NCBI GenBank assembly: GCA_015680685.1
Contig: MNCI01006577.1
Location: forward strand, 444,944 to 508,943
Length of the DNA: 64,000 nucleotides
Reading direction: 5' to 3'
Source of the DNA: Gnetum montanum
Taxonomy: Eukaryota > Streptophyta > Gnetopsida > Gnetales > Gnetaceae
The translations under genes were made by a program, and so were the position numbers. Below, in pieces: positions 46,763 through 57,084 of this stretch. The notes under the pieces were generated by a model. The model was not told the origin of the DNA and ran no database searches. It worked only from the letters and a program-made list of their open reading frames with translations. Within the stretch, counting starts at the first letter, position 1. Each line of letters begins with the position of its first letter.

Positions 46763-48275
46763 CCATTGTTCACCCATGGATCAACATTGACCAACCCACA
46801 AAACATCCAAAATGATGAATTTGAAAACCCAAATTGAGATGGTTGAAGTGCGTGAAAGGCCTGGTCATGGCTGAGGACATGAGGAAGGTAATGGAGCACG
46901 AAAAAGAGATAAAATCATAGAACGGGACTCAAAAAGAACTCCATGAGGAAGAAAGCGAACGATGGGACATGGAAAACAATCAACCAAGAAATCCAAGGGA
47001 TGGAGGCTTAATAGGAAAAACCAAGAGTATGCAGGTGGGTCCTCCCCATAGCAGCCAACAACCTTTGTAGCCCCTACATACCCTCAACACCAGGGTTTGT
47101 GGGCCTGGGTGCAAAGAATCGGTGTTGACCAGGTAAGAATCCAAACCAAGAGAACCTGCCAAGGCATGAGAGACCTACAGAAAACATGATGAACACACGA
47201 AACATAAAAAGGGTAGCGAGGTGAGTACATAGAGAAGTGGGAATTCCGAGTGTTGGCCACATGAAACCCCATGTGCAAGTGTGGTTAAGTGACCTGGTAG
47301 AACCTTTCCTAAGGGCAGACCGAAAACCATCTGCAGTTAGTGACATCGCAGCAATAGACAAAGTCCTAGCCATGCCCCAAGGAAGCAAGAATGACCCCAA
47401 AAACAACCACCACTCTAGGAAACGTGAGAAGAAGGAAGTGAATAGGACAAAGTTAGAGGGGATCAAGGAAGTCCCATAACTAGTATGTGTGGCCCGTGAG
47501 AGGCGATCTAAGGGGTGTGCTTTGAATTCCCCCGGGATTTGTTTTTTCTTTTCATTTATGCAGGGGAACCACATCATGCGAAGACCCATGCGTGTTGTGC
47601 ATGCATTTGACCAAGGGGTGTGCTTTGAATCCTCATTTTATTTGTTTATTTTGTTTTTGGTTTTTTTCTTTGAATTTTTTAGTGAGGACCACACCATGCA
47701 AGGTCAAACTGCCCAGTGGAGAGAGACATGGAGTGGGAGGAAATCCGTAAGGGCACACCAGCAACCCAAGGAACATAACAGAACAATGAATAAAGCATTC
47801 CCCTTGAAGTCACACCTGATTTAAACCATTGGTCCATCCCTTAGTCTAGGAACTACACAAGTCACACATTAATTAAAATGTTTTTAAATGAAGGGGTTGC
47901 ATGTTCGCAACAAAAGGAAAACCATGGAATGGGGGACAGATGAATGATGTCGACTCACTGCCAAGTTTATGAAGTGGAAGCAACGTGAAATCCAAGGACA
48001 ACCATGAAATGGTGGGAGCTAGATAATGAGGAAGACAATTATAGTACCCATCGTAACGAAAACCGACCATGCCGAACGTCTGAAGACAATATGATGATGT
48101 CTTAGCAATTACGCGAAAAAATGGACAGATACAAAAAATGAAAAATAATTAAAGAAAATGAAAAGATGTTCAAAGAATGTGCAAACGTATGAACAATGGT
48201 GAAAGACAAAAAAGTGTAAAACAAAAAATTATAAAATAAAAAATGAAAAAATGATGAGGGGTGTAGGGAAGTGGA
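46763..48275 (-). other. Spacer between pol and the ORF2 promoter (element D)
   Basis: Noncoding. U-rich tract after pol (about 48120-48260, minus strand). GGCAGTGAGTCGACATCATTC near 47940-47960 aligns with the conserved post-pol block. GGGGAGGACCCACCTGCAT lies at 47029-47055. Two open frames of 64-171 codons (47074-47589) have no counterpart in B and are probably chance. Confidence 0.55.
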
Positions 48276-49480
48276 CTAGCAGGGATGATGGTCTCCCCCA
48301 TGACTGGCTGGAAAGGAGGAGACATGAAAAATGGACCGTGGGCAATCGGTTGATGGCGAGGGAGTGGCACTGGTTGTGTGGAGCTCACAGAAAGGTTTTA
48401 GTTGCTGGCGGTTAACTAATTGTGTTCTAGTGGGGTCCCCAAGTTTGTGGATGAGCAAGGCCCTAGATGGAAAGGTTTTGGAGACAATATAAGGTCCCTC
48501 CCATAGTGTCTAAAACTTTGTCGATTGGGATACATGTGAGGGGTTCCAATACAATTCCTTATCTCAACGTCTAAATGTGACCTTCTGAATCCTAAGGTAA
48601 TGTCGTTTCTTATTATAGGCCTTATGGGTTTCATTTGAAAATAGGGCCACTAATTGGTTCTCATCTAGCACACTTAAATTGATTAATCATTCACGTTGTG
48701 CTAGTGGTAGGTCAAGGCTGAGGTCACTAGTGGTGGATAGTTTCTAGAGTTCTACTTGGATTAGAAGTGTTGGCAACTTTCTATACACTAACTCATAGGG
48801 GCAGTACCCTACAGGAAGTTTCCAAGTGGAGTGATAAGCCCATAGGGCATCGTTGAGCTTGGTACTCCAATCCCTCTTGTATTTGCTAATGGTTCAGGTA
48901 AGGATCTTAGTGATATACCTATTGGTGACTTTCGCCTGTCCATTGGCTTGGGGGTGATAGGGTGTTGTAAATTTATGTGTGACCCCTAAGCATTGCATGA
49001 GTTTCCAAAAAGTGACACCCGTGAAGTGCATTCCATTGTCAGAAATGAGTGCACGTGGTACTCCAAACTTGGTAACGATTTATTACTGGACAAATCGTGC
49101 GGTAGTGTTGGAAGAATAATCGATGACGGCTATCACTTCTGCCCACTTTGTACAGTAGTCCATAGCAACGATGATGCATGCCTTTCCATTTGACAAGGGG
49201 GTGATGGACCCCATGAAGTAAATACCCTATATGTCGAAGGGCTCTAGTGGCTGAATCCACTGTTGAGGTCCCTCCAACCATGCCATCATCCCACCATCTC
49301 TTTGGCATCATTTGCAGGAGCGGGCAAACCATTGTGCGTCCCTAAAAAGTGTAGGCCAGTAATACCCTACAAGCAAGATTTTAATGGTCGTTCGGTGTCC
49401 AGCATAGTGGCCCCCACAAGGGCCCTCGTGAGCATCTTAGAGGATGCGTAGTGTATCGTCATCAGGGACACACCATCAAA
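48276..49480 (-). pseudogene. Integrase, decayed (element D)
   Basis: The zinc-domain region (DAHEGPCGGHYAGH, WFARSCK*CQRDGG) at about 49320-49440 is followed by the core: AMDYCTKWAEV (first Asp 49158-49160), LISDNGMHFTG (second Asp 49038-49040), then HPQANGQAKVTNR. Exactly 35 residues after the second Asp the residue is Lys (48930-48932), not the catalytic Glu. The C-terminus ends FPASHGGDHHPC and stop at 48276. A few stops interrupt it. Confidence 0.85.
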
Positions 49481-49689
49481 CCAAGCCATCTACGCACACC
49501 TTGTAAAGATGGCCATTGATTTCCATGAAACTCTTGGCCTTATGGCGAAACTATTGTTTCTGCCGATGGTTCCATTCCTTTGGAAACTCCTAGGTTGTAA
49601 GGTAGGTGAGGATGCGATTAAACCAAGGAGATTCCTTGGGTGCTTGAGGATCAATGGTGCCTGTGAAGAGGAGTTCATCTGGAAACTGG

Positions 49690-51135
49690 TCGGCTAATGG
49701 CTCCTCCTCTTCTGCATCATCCCATTGTAACCGAGACAAGATGTCAGCAACCACATTCTTGCTTCCCTTTCAATCTACCATGGTAAGATCAAACTCCTAA
49801 AGAATCACCAACCACCGGATTATGCGAGGGCTTACCATTAGTTTGTTCATTAGGAACCGGATAGCATTATGGTCAGTGTGCATAAACACCTCGTACCCAA
49901 GCACATAGTTCCAAAATTTGTCCAAGGCGAACACCACCACCATCAACTCCTTCTCGGTGGTGGTATAGTTTAGCTAAGCACCCATAATGCTACGGCTTGC
50001 ATAGTGGATATAATATGGACGTTTCTGATCATCACACTATGTAAGCATGGCTCCCAAGGTGTAGTTGGAGGCATCCATCATAATGTGAAAGGGTCTGGAC
50101 CAATCAAGTGCCCATAGAACCGGAGCTTCTACGAGTTTCTATTTTAGCACTTGGAATGCATACTCGCATTCCTTAGTCCAAACGAATTAGCATCCTTCTT
50201 TGTAAGTTCTACCAATGATCGGGCGATCTTCCAAAAGCACTCAATGAAACGTCGGTAGTAGCCAATGTGTCCAAGGAATGACCGAACATCTTTGATGGTA
50301 CTTGGTTGGTAGGTGATTCCTTGGATGACCCTGATCTTTTCAGGGTCTACGCTAATTCCTATTTGTGAGATGCGATGCCCCAGCACAATGCCATCTTGGA
50401 CCATCAAATGGCTCTTTTGCCAATTGAGCCCCAAATTGGTGTCTACACACCTCTTTAGAACCTGTTCTAGATGGTCCAAGGCTTGCTCAAACGTGACCCC
50501 ATAGGTGGAGAAGTCATCCATGAGGACTTCTACACCATTTCCGATTTGTTGCTAGAAGATGCTTAGGACAAGGCTTTGGAACGTCACAAGCGCATTGCAC
50601 AAGCCAAAGGGCATCTTCTTATATGCAAACATCCCCCATGGACTTGTAAACATTGTTTTGGCCTGGTCCTCTGGTGCTATTTGAATTTGGTTATAACCAC
50701 TATAACCATCCAAAAAATTGTAATAACGGTGTCCTGCGATGGTGTCCAACACTTGGTCCACAAATGGGAGCGGANCAAGGCAAGATTCATCTATTCTATC
50801 ATCGATAGTGAATGGGTTAGCCCACTCATTATTGTGCCCAAAAAAGGTGGCAAGTGGAGGGTCTGTATTGATTTCCGGTTGCTCAACATGGTGACCTTCA
50901 AGGATCACTTTCCGCTCCCATTTGTGGACCAAGTGTTGGACACCATCGCAGGACACCGTTATTACANTGGAAGGGTCAAGATATATTCAATGCTGGAAGA
51001 CCCTAGGATCAACTCTAGTCAACTCAGGATATGACCATGCGAATGTAGCAACCCATTTGCTTACCATCCCCAGCAATTTCTTTTTCTGTTCAGGAGCAAG
51101 GACGACATTAATAATCTGAACACAGCCCTCGTAGC
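49690..51135 (-). pseudogene. Reverse transcriptase and RNase H (element D), with inverted block
   Basis: In sense order: APEQKKKLLGMVSKWVATFA (pre-RT), then an N and a 191-bp block that reads the right way only on the plus strand, then FLDGYSGYNQIQIAPEDQ, MPFGLCNALVTFQ and GVEVLMDDFSTYG (catalytic D-D at 50518-50513). SHLMVQDGIVLGHRISQIGI and SFLGHIGYYRRFI follow. RNase H has HTDHNAIRFLMNK and RIIRWLVILQEFDL near 49790-49890. RT motifs are intact, but the frame is broken by the assembly block and some stops. Confidence 0.85.
50775..50967 (+). other. Inverted 191-bp block between two single Ns (likely assembly error)
   Basis: The N at 50775 and the N at 50967 delimit sequence whose plus strand encodes RT (ARFIYSIIDSEWVSPLIIVP ... 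FPLPFVDQVLDTIAGHRYY), although the element is on the minus strand. 50911-50966 is an exact reverse complement of 50719-50774, 56 bp. Flipped, the block bridges the two flanks in the right order. Confidence 0.85.
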
Positions 51136-53402
51136 ATTTCGTTGCTATGGGTATGGTGGTATTTCTCCCTGCATTGATGGAGTAGGTGGCAACTAAGTGG
51201 GATGGTGTGGAGGAGTGGCAGGAGAAGATGATGGAGGGTAGAAGAGATGTGGGTTTGTCCCCCTGGGTGATAGAGATGGATGTCAAAAATATTCAAGGGG
51301 TGGTAGTAATTGGGAAAGGCTGCATGACTTGAAGAGTCTCTTAGAGAGACCGGTTGCTGAACATAGTACCCATAAGGATCTGACTGCTTGTAAGGGTACT
51401 GCTGCCTTGGAGGTGGCATCCCCCACACTTGTGGTTACTGCCACTATTGAAAGTATTCATACGGTTGCGGGGGCATTCCACTTGGATAATATCCTTGCTG
51501 CTGCTGGTGGAACCGCCTGAAATTACCTTGTGGATAAGGCAACCTTCAGGGTGTCTGCCGTTGCACCAAACGAGGGTTCAAGGCATACACCCCAGACTCT
51601 TGAAGGTGTGACACCACAGGACAACATCCCTTAGGATGTTCATATTGTCATATGCCACATTCATCATCCTCCTCGATGTTAGAGTCTACAACCTACTTTG
51701 CTACAGCAACTTTTCCCTTACCCTTATGTTGGGCATGTTCAGCTCCCTTCTTCCTGCGTCGATCACGGTCGCTACCTTGTTCTTTGGACTCTTCTGTGAT
51801 TTTCAATACACTTTTGAATTTCTCATCCAAAGAGTCCCACATTTTGTCCACCTTTGCTGATATTTCAAATGTAAACGTTTTTAACAGCAAAGTCTTCCTA
51901 TTCATCGTTGCTTCCAGTGGTGACTCATCCTCCTCATCACAAAATCGGACCTCCCTCTTTTTGAGGGAAGGGTCCCGGTTGAATTCTTCTGCACTCTCCT
52001 TTTTCCTAAGTTTACCCTCTTCCTTGGCCACCTGCTCAATGAGGCGCTGCAACTGATGGACCTTTAGCTCTGATAGTCGTCCCTTGGCGTACACGCCAAG
52101 GATCTTTTGCATTTTAAAACAAAGCCCATCAATGATGTGGTGAAGCTGTGCCCGCTCAGAGTAACCATGACCAGGGCATCGATGTAACAATGAGTAATAC
52201 CTACTCATGGCGGCATCCAAGGGTTCATGATTCCCTTGTTTCCAACCTTGGATCTGCCGTCTCATATTCGCCACTCTAGAGTATGTTTGATATTTGTCAT
52301 TGAAGATTTCAAACATTGTACTCCATCTTCTGATTGATTCCGGCTCCAAGGACCGGTACCAACTTTCAGCTTCTTTGATGAGTGTGCAAGGGAACAGCTT
52401 TAACCGTTGCCAATCATTATCAATGTTTTGCAGGGTGCAGGCATCATGGAATGCCTGTAGGTGGGTCTGCGGATCACAGTTGTATCCCCCTTCAAATCTA
52501 GGGATGTTGTTCATATCAACGCGCTTGATCCGACTATCCTTCATGTGCCTACTTGGAATGTGAACTGCCTCTACAATCTGGAGCATGCTCCGAGTAGCTA
52601 ATAATGGCTCGTCTGAATCATAGTCCTGTTGGGAACCATGACGTTTGTGATGATTCCAGCTACCCCTTCTTTCATGCTAGCGAGCATCATGCGATTGGTC
52701 GCGTGCTTCCTCTCATTGCCCCTTCTGAACCTGTTTACCACCATCCTTTCACTCCAGCCTTCCCCTGTTACGCTCAGAGCCTAAGCTGTAGGAAGGCACA
52801 GGAGAGGGAGGGGATAGAGAAGAAGAAGAGGCATTGCCATCACTTCAGTGTTGATCTTCCCATCTACCCTGATGACGGCCACAATCATCCAGCCCAGCCT
52901 TGCTACGTAATCCTCCATTCCCTTGAGGAAAATGGTCACTTGTAGGTTTGTTCTGAATGATTGACTGGATGAACTGCTACCCCAGGGGCAGTTCGGTTGA
53001 ATGGGTATCATGAAAGACAGGATCCCCATCGTCTTGCGGCCCTTGCAAGAATAAGGGGTTACTGAATTATTTCCCCTTCTACTGTTCATATCTCTCCACC
53101 TACTGCTGATCTCTTATCCATTGAGCCTCCGTGTGACAATAGTCCCGGTAGTCATGGTCCTCCATGACATACTTCGCCACCCAGTCCTGGATGCCCAATC
53201 TGCCCAGATTGTGATAAAGCATCACAGGAGCCGCTTGGTCAGGCGGTAGCACAATGAGACCCTCCATGTCCCGCCATTGGAGATGCTCATCCTGATGTAG
53301 GATGAATGTGAAATCAGGGACATATTCATCGGGATTTTTGTACACCACCTGACATTCTTGTGGCACCGGTCGTTCAAATACCTCTCTCCTATGAGAAGAC
53401 AT
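51136..53402 (-). pseudogene. gag: Athila-type gag (element D), best preserved copy
   Basis: The start is MSSHRREVFERPVP (ATG at 53402; an upstream in-frame Met at 53423 is less like A and C). The N-terminal domain (VVYKNPDEYVPDFTFILHQD) is open to 53100, followed by a His/Ser/Arg-rich linker with stops. The 297-codon core at 51693-52586 has MNNIPRFEGGYNCDPQTHLQ, ESWYRSLEPESIRRWSTMFE and HGYSERAQLHHIIDGL. Then HPKGCCPVVSHLQESG, PYPQGN and a Gln/Tyr/Pro-rich tail. The tail joins pre-RT sequence near 51135 without any protease. Confidence 0.88.
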
Positions 53403-53550
53403 GTTGGATGTTAGATGGTCCATATAATTAGTGTAGCTTACTATTTACTTTAAATTCACCTAGCGTGTGTAAATATTCCTATCCTGGGTCTATTCCAATG
53501 ACTTGAATGATAATTCCACTAAAGTCATATGACGCATGTAAGACTAACAA

Positions 53551-53568
53551 TCCCTAGCAATGGTGCCA
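53551..53568 (-). other. Primer-binding site (element D)
   Basis: Reverse complement TGGCACCATTGCTAGGGA, one base from the 5' LTR, the same tRNA-Asp type as in B and A. Confidence 0.8.
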
Positions 53569-53569
53569 A

Positions 53570-54471
53570 TGATGAGCAGCTAGGTACCCCTACGCCCAAC
53601 CATACAAATCACGAGCATTCACACGTGACTCGGTCGAAATCCGTAAACTGTAAGCACTTAACATACACCAGACTTCTAACCAATGAAACCTTGGGTTAGA
53701 ACGGTCGTTGTCATCCTAATCTCACTTGTGAGGTTTTGTTTATGATGGTTAAGTGAGACTAAGGCTAATGATTTTTATATCTTTTTAATTATCTTTTGGC
53801 GGCTAATTGAGGTATGAAAAGTAAGGAATAAACTATTATCTAATCTCTAATTATCCTAGCTTATATTCTAACTATTCCTAGCATAAGTATCTGGTCCCAT
53901 CTTCCAAGCACATTCTAAGCATCTCCTAACACTTCTGGGTTACCAGACATTAAGCATCACTGGGCTTACCAAGTGTTTGGGTTATGTTCGAGATGGTCGT
54001 ACTTATGGCCTTAACTAACTACGAATGAGCAATAGCGATTGAAATTATAATAATGAAAGCTCAAGTAATTAACAAGTACCTAATAAAGCATAAACATATT
54101 AAACTATTGAATGCATAAAATAACTAACTCGAAATGCTGCAAGGAATGCTTGAATAGTTCGTCTTTATTGTCATCACGCCAATGGGCTCAAATACATCAA
54201 CACTCGAATAAAGAGCCAATCACTTTTCTTACATCTACTACGGGCACTTGGAAAATATTCTATTCCTTGCAGGAACAAACTACAAGAGTTTCACTACAAC
54301 TACTCAAAAAGATGCCTAAATGAGGCGAAAGGCCCTCTTATTTATAGGTTGGGATAGGTGGCTGTGTAAACAGGGCCACATCGATGCAGGGTGGCTACGT
54401 CAACAGGCCCCCATCGACACTGCCGGGTATACGTGGCCCAGTCGACACATTGACTAAATGACACTTCATCA
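53570..54471 (-). repeat. 5' LTR of element D
   Basis: 902 bp, plus-strand ends TGATGAG and TTCATCA. U3 holds GGGTATACGTGGCC and GTCGAC (about 54425-54445) and a TATA box, TATAAATAAGAGG (about 54335-54347). Confidence 0.92.
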
Positions 54472-54476
54472 CTTCC

Positions 54477-56105
54477 TTAAAAATATCTTTGATATACCTC
54501 TCATAGATGATATCTATCAGTCATTCTTCTTTCCATAAACACACTATCTTCTTACACACTCACTATAAATGTGTATAGATTATGAGTTTCTTTTATTTGT
54601 CATGCAATTGAGCAAAACATGATAGTAAGCTCCTTATGTGTCAACATGATTTGATCCTCTCATATAACAAACTATGAAATGACATGACAACTTGTCTTTC
54701 TTCCAATCTTATTTCTTTTCCTATCTTCCCTAGGTGTTATCCATTTAGTAACATTTGGTCCATACTCACAATGATAAATGATAAAAATAACATATTTAAA
54801 TAAGGGTCATAGTATTTTAAATTATGAATCTTTGTATTATAAAACACTATTAGATAAATACAAAATAGTTGTAACTTGTACCATTTGACTTCTATAATGG
54901 TATGCTCATGAGAAAGTCTCCTTCATCTATTTTTGCTGGTTTTTAGTTCTATAGAAAAATTCACAAGGAAAGATCTCATTCTTATGCTCACCCTCAATAA
55001 AATCTTTTACTCTTTCTTTATATATCCAAGCAAATGCATCATCATAGAAATAAGACCATTGAATATCTTCCTTTCAAAAATGCCCTGTTGGTAAATTTTG
55101 TATTTCTTGTTGCCATGCTATTTCCTTGAAACCTACATGCTCTTGTCTTCTTTGCATTCCTTAAAGATTTTACATACTAAATATCTAACATATCTATATT
55201 TGAAATAGCATATTCATCACTTATGCAATATAAGATGACTGAAATAAGAGCAAGTAGTGTACCTTATTAGAAAACATTGTTCTAGAAGTCTTACACAACA
55301 TACAATTCATTTATTGTAGCAAGGTTGGCCTTCAATGACAATGTGATTACTCATGCAATTCTCTTCGCTTCCTTGCCATGCTTTGCATCTTCCAAGCTGC
55401 TAAAGAAATGCATAACATGAGGTAGTAAATTGGTAAATTATTTTTAATGGTTTTTAATTTTTGAACTCATACCAATGTGACCTTATGCATGTCGCAAATA
55501 GAGTGTGAATCACACATATAAATGTAAATCATAGTTTACAAGATAGGTTGATAGGGACTATGAGTAGCAGTGTAATGCAATCTGGAGAGTGCAAGCCAAT
55601 GATAGTAGCAGCCTCATGTAATTTCAACTAGAAGATAGTTAGACCTTCTAGAAGGTAAAAAATGCTCAAAATTTACACCTATCGAAAGGCACAATACCTT
55701 TTAGAGGACTTCATTGCATGGACTATAAGATGCTATGAGTAGTAGTAGATCACACTCTCTATAGGTAATTACCAATATGATAAGAAAACCCTAACATATA
55801 ACAATCAAGACTTAAAATTAACACCTAAGGCACAATAACCTCTTGGGATACCAACACTTCTCTCATAAACTTACTATTAAATTTCAAAAGTTATCAATAG
55901 TCATTAGATGTTAATTAGGTATGATGAGTTGGAAACCTAAGTATGACATTAATAATCATAAAAGTTTTCATATTTGATAAATCAATATAAAATGATTGAA
56001 ATGAGAGAAAAGACTATACCTTATTAGCAAATGCTATTCTAAAAGTCTTACACAACATATAATCCATTTAGTAGAGGTGCATCTTCAAGCCCTTAACATT
56101 CTTAA
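54477..56105. other. Unassigned DNA between D and C
   Basis: AT-rich. The left end may continue the FAR1/MULE-like region across the D insertion. Around 55620-55740 short blocks (TTAGACCTTCTAGAAGG, CAATACCTTTTAGAGG) resemble the satellite at 14990-16215 but do not form an array. Nothing else supported. Confidence 0.45.
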
Positions 56106-56201
56106 TGATGAGCCACGATATCGTGTACGTGATGAGCCGCGATATTGCGTACGTGATGAGCCGCGATATTGCGTACGTGATGAGCCGCGATATCGCGTCC
56201 C
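56106..56201 (+). repeat. 24-bp tandem repeat x4 at the LTR terminus
   Basis: Units start at 56106, 56130, 56154 and 56178. Each reads TGATGAGCC, then a CGATAT(C/T)G palindrome, then a GTACG or GTCCC end. Each unit repeats the LTR terminal heptamer TGATGAG. The 3' LTR has one unit followed by a second ATGCGATATCG. Confidence 0.92.
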
Positions 56202-56939
56202 ATCTTATTATCTATAAATAAGAGGCGGCTTCCCTTGTTTTAGGCAATTAGACTTAGACCCATAGCTAAACTCTTGTATTTTTACCATTTCAGACTTAGA
56301 ATAATTTCCATGTGCCTGCAGTAGCAGTCTTAAAGTGAACGGATCTTTATTCGAGCAAATTGTACCTAAGCACACATTTGTGTACAGCAATAAAGATGAA
56401 CTTTATGATAAACCTTGCAGCATATGGACTAAGCTAAATAGTAATTAATTATTGTTGAATGTTTAAACGATTTTCTAGTTAATTAATCTCTCTCAACCCT
56501 TGGCTCTCCTAGTTAAGTGCACTTAGTACGACCGCTTCAAGCATATGTGTAGCGCTTGGTAACCCATTAACGATTAGCGTTTGGTAATCCCAGTAGTGTT
56601 GCACTGGTTTAGGATGTGTGTGGCAAGTGGGAATGGGTACTGGTGTTAGGAACAATTAGAACTTAGATTAGTAAATAGTTAATGAAAGTTAGTTAATTAG
56701 TTCTCCTTACCTTTCCCTATTAGCATAATTAAAAAGATGAAAGATATAAAAATTATATACCTCAAGCTTACTTAACCATACAACCGTGACAATACAAGTA
56801 AGTTTGGGAAAACAACGATTGATTAACCTTAAGTGTTCCATTAGGGCGCATAAGCACTTAGTCCTTGGATTTCGACCGGATCTCATGTGAAATGCTCATA
56901 TTCGTATGGTTGAGTGTAGGGGTACCTCGCCACTCATCA
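56106..56939 (+). repeat. 5' LTR of element C, with expanded terminus
   Basis: 834 bp ending GCCACTCATCA. It is longer than its partner (780 bp) because its first 24-bp unit is present four times. TATA box TATAAATA at 56213-56220. Confidence 0.9.
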
Positions 56940-56940
56940 T

Positions 56941-56958
56941 TGGAATCGTTACTAGGGA
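56941..56958 (+). other. Primer-binding site (element C, decayed)
   Basis: TGGAATCGTTACTAGGGA, one base after the LTR, a decayed tRNA-Asp-type site (12 of 18 positions). Confidence 0.65.
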
Positions 56959-57084
56959 CTTAGTTGTTTGTGCGCTACGTAGAACATAGGAAATCATTCA
57001 TATTGTTGGGACGCTAGAACGAACCCTTAAGGTTAATCAAGAAAAGATAAGGCAATAGTAAATTGCACACCGAATAAGACGAAA

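Larger units (their letters stand above)
42301..54471 (-). mobile_element. Element D: 12.2-kb Athila-type retrotransposon with gag, RT-RH-INT and ORF2, protease lost
   Basis: Both LTRs are 902 bp. The flanks CTTTC (42296-42300) and CTTCC (54472-54476) look like a 5-bp duplication with one change. In sense order (minus strand) it holds a primer site, gag, a join straight into pre-RT sequence, RT, RNase H, integrase, spacer, internal promoter-like region, 5' UTR intron, ORF2 and polypurine tract. It is the best preserved element here, but still has stops and a missing protease. Two single Ns mark an assembly problem in RT. Confidence 0.92.

Noticed and set aside
47074-47589. 171-codon frame in the D spacer as a gene
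   Set aside because: No counterpart in the B spacer, no recognisable domain, and it crosses conserved noncoding blocks.
50775-50967. Biological inversion or hairpin in RT
   Set aside because: The 56-bp copies are perfect and bounded by single Ns, so an assembly error is simpler.
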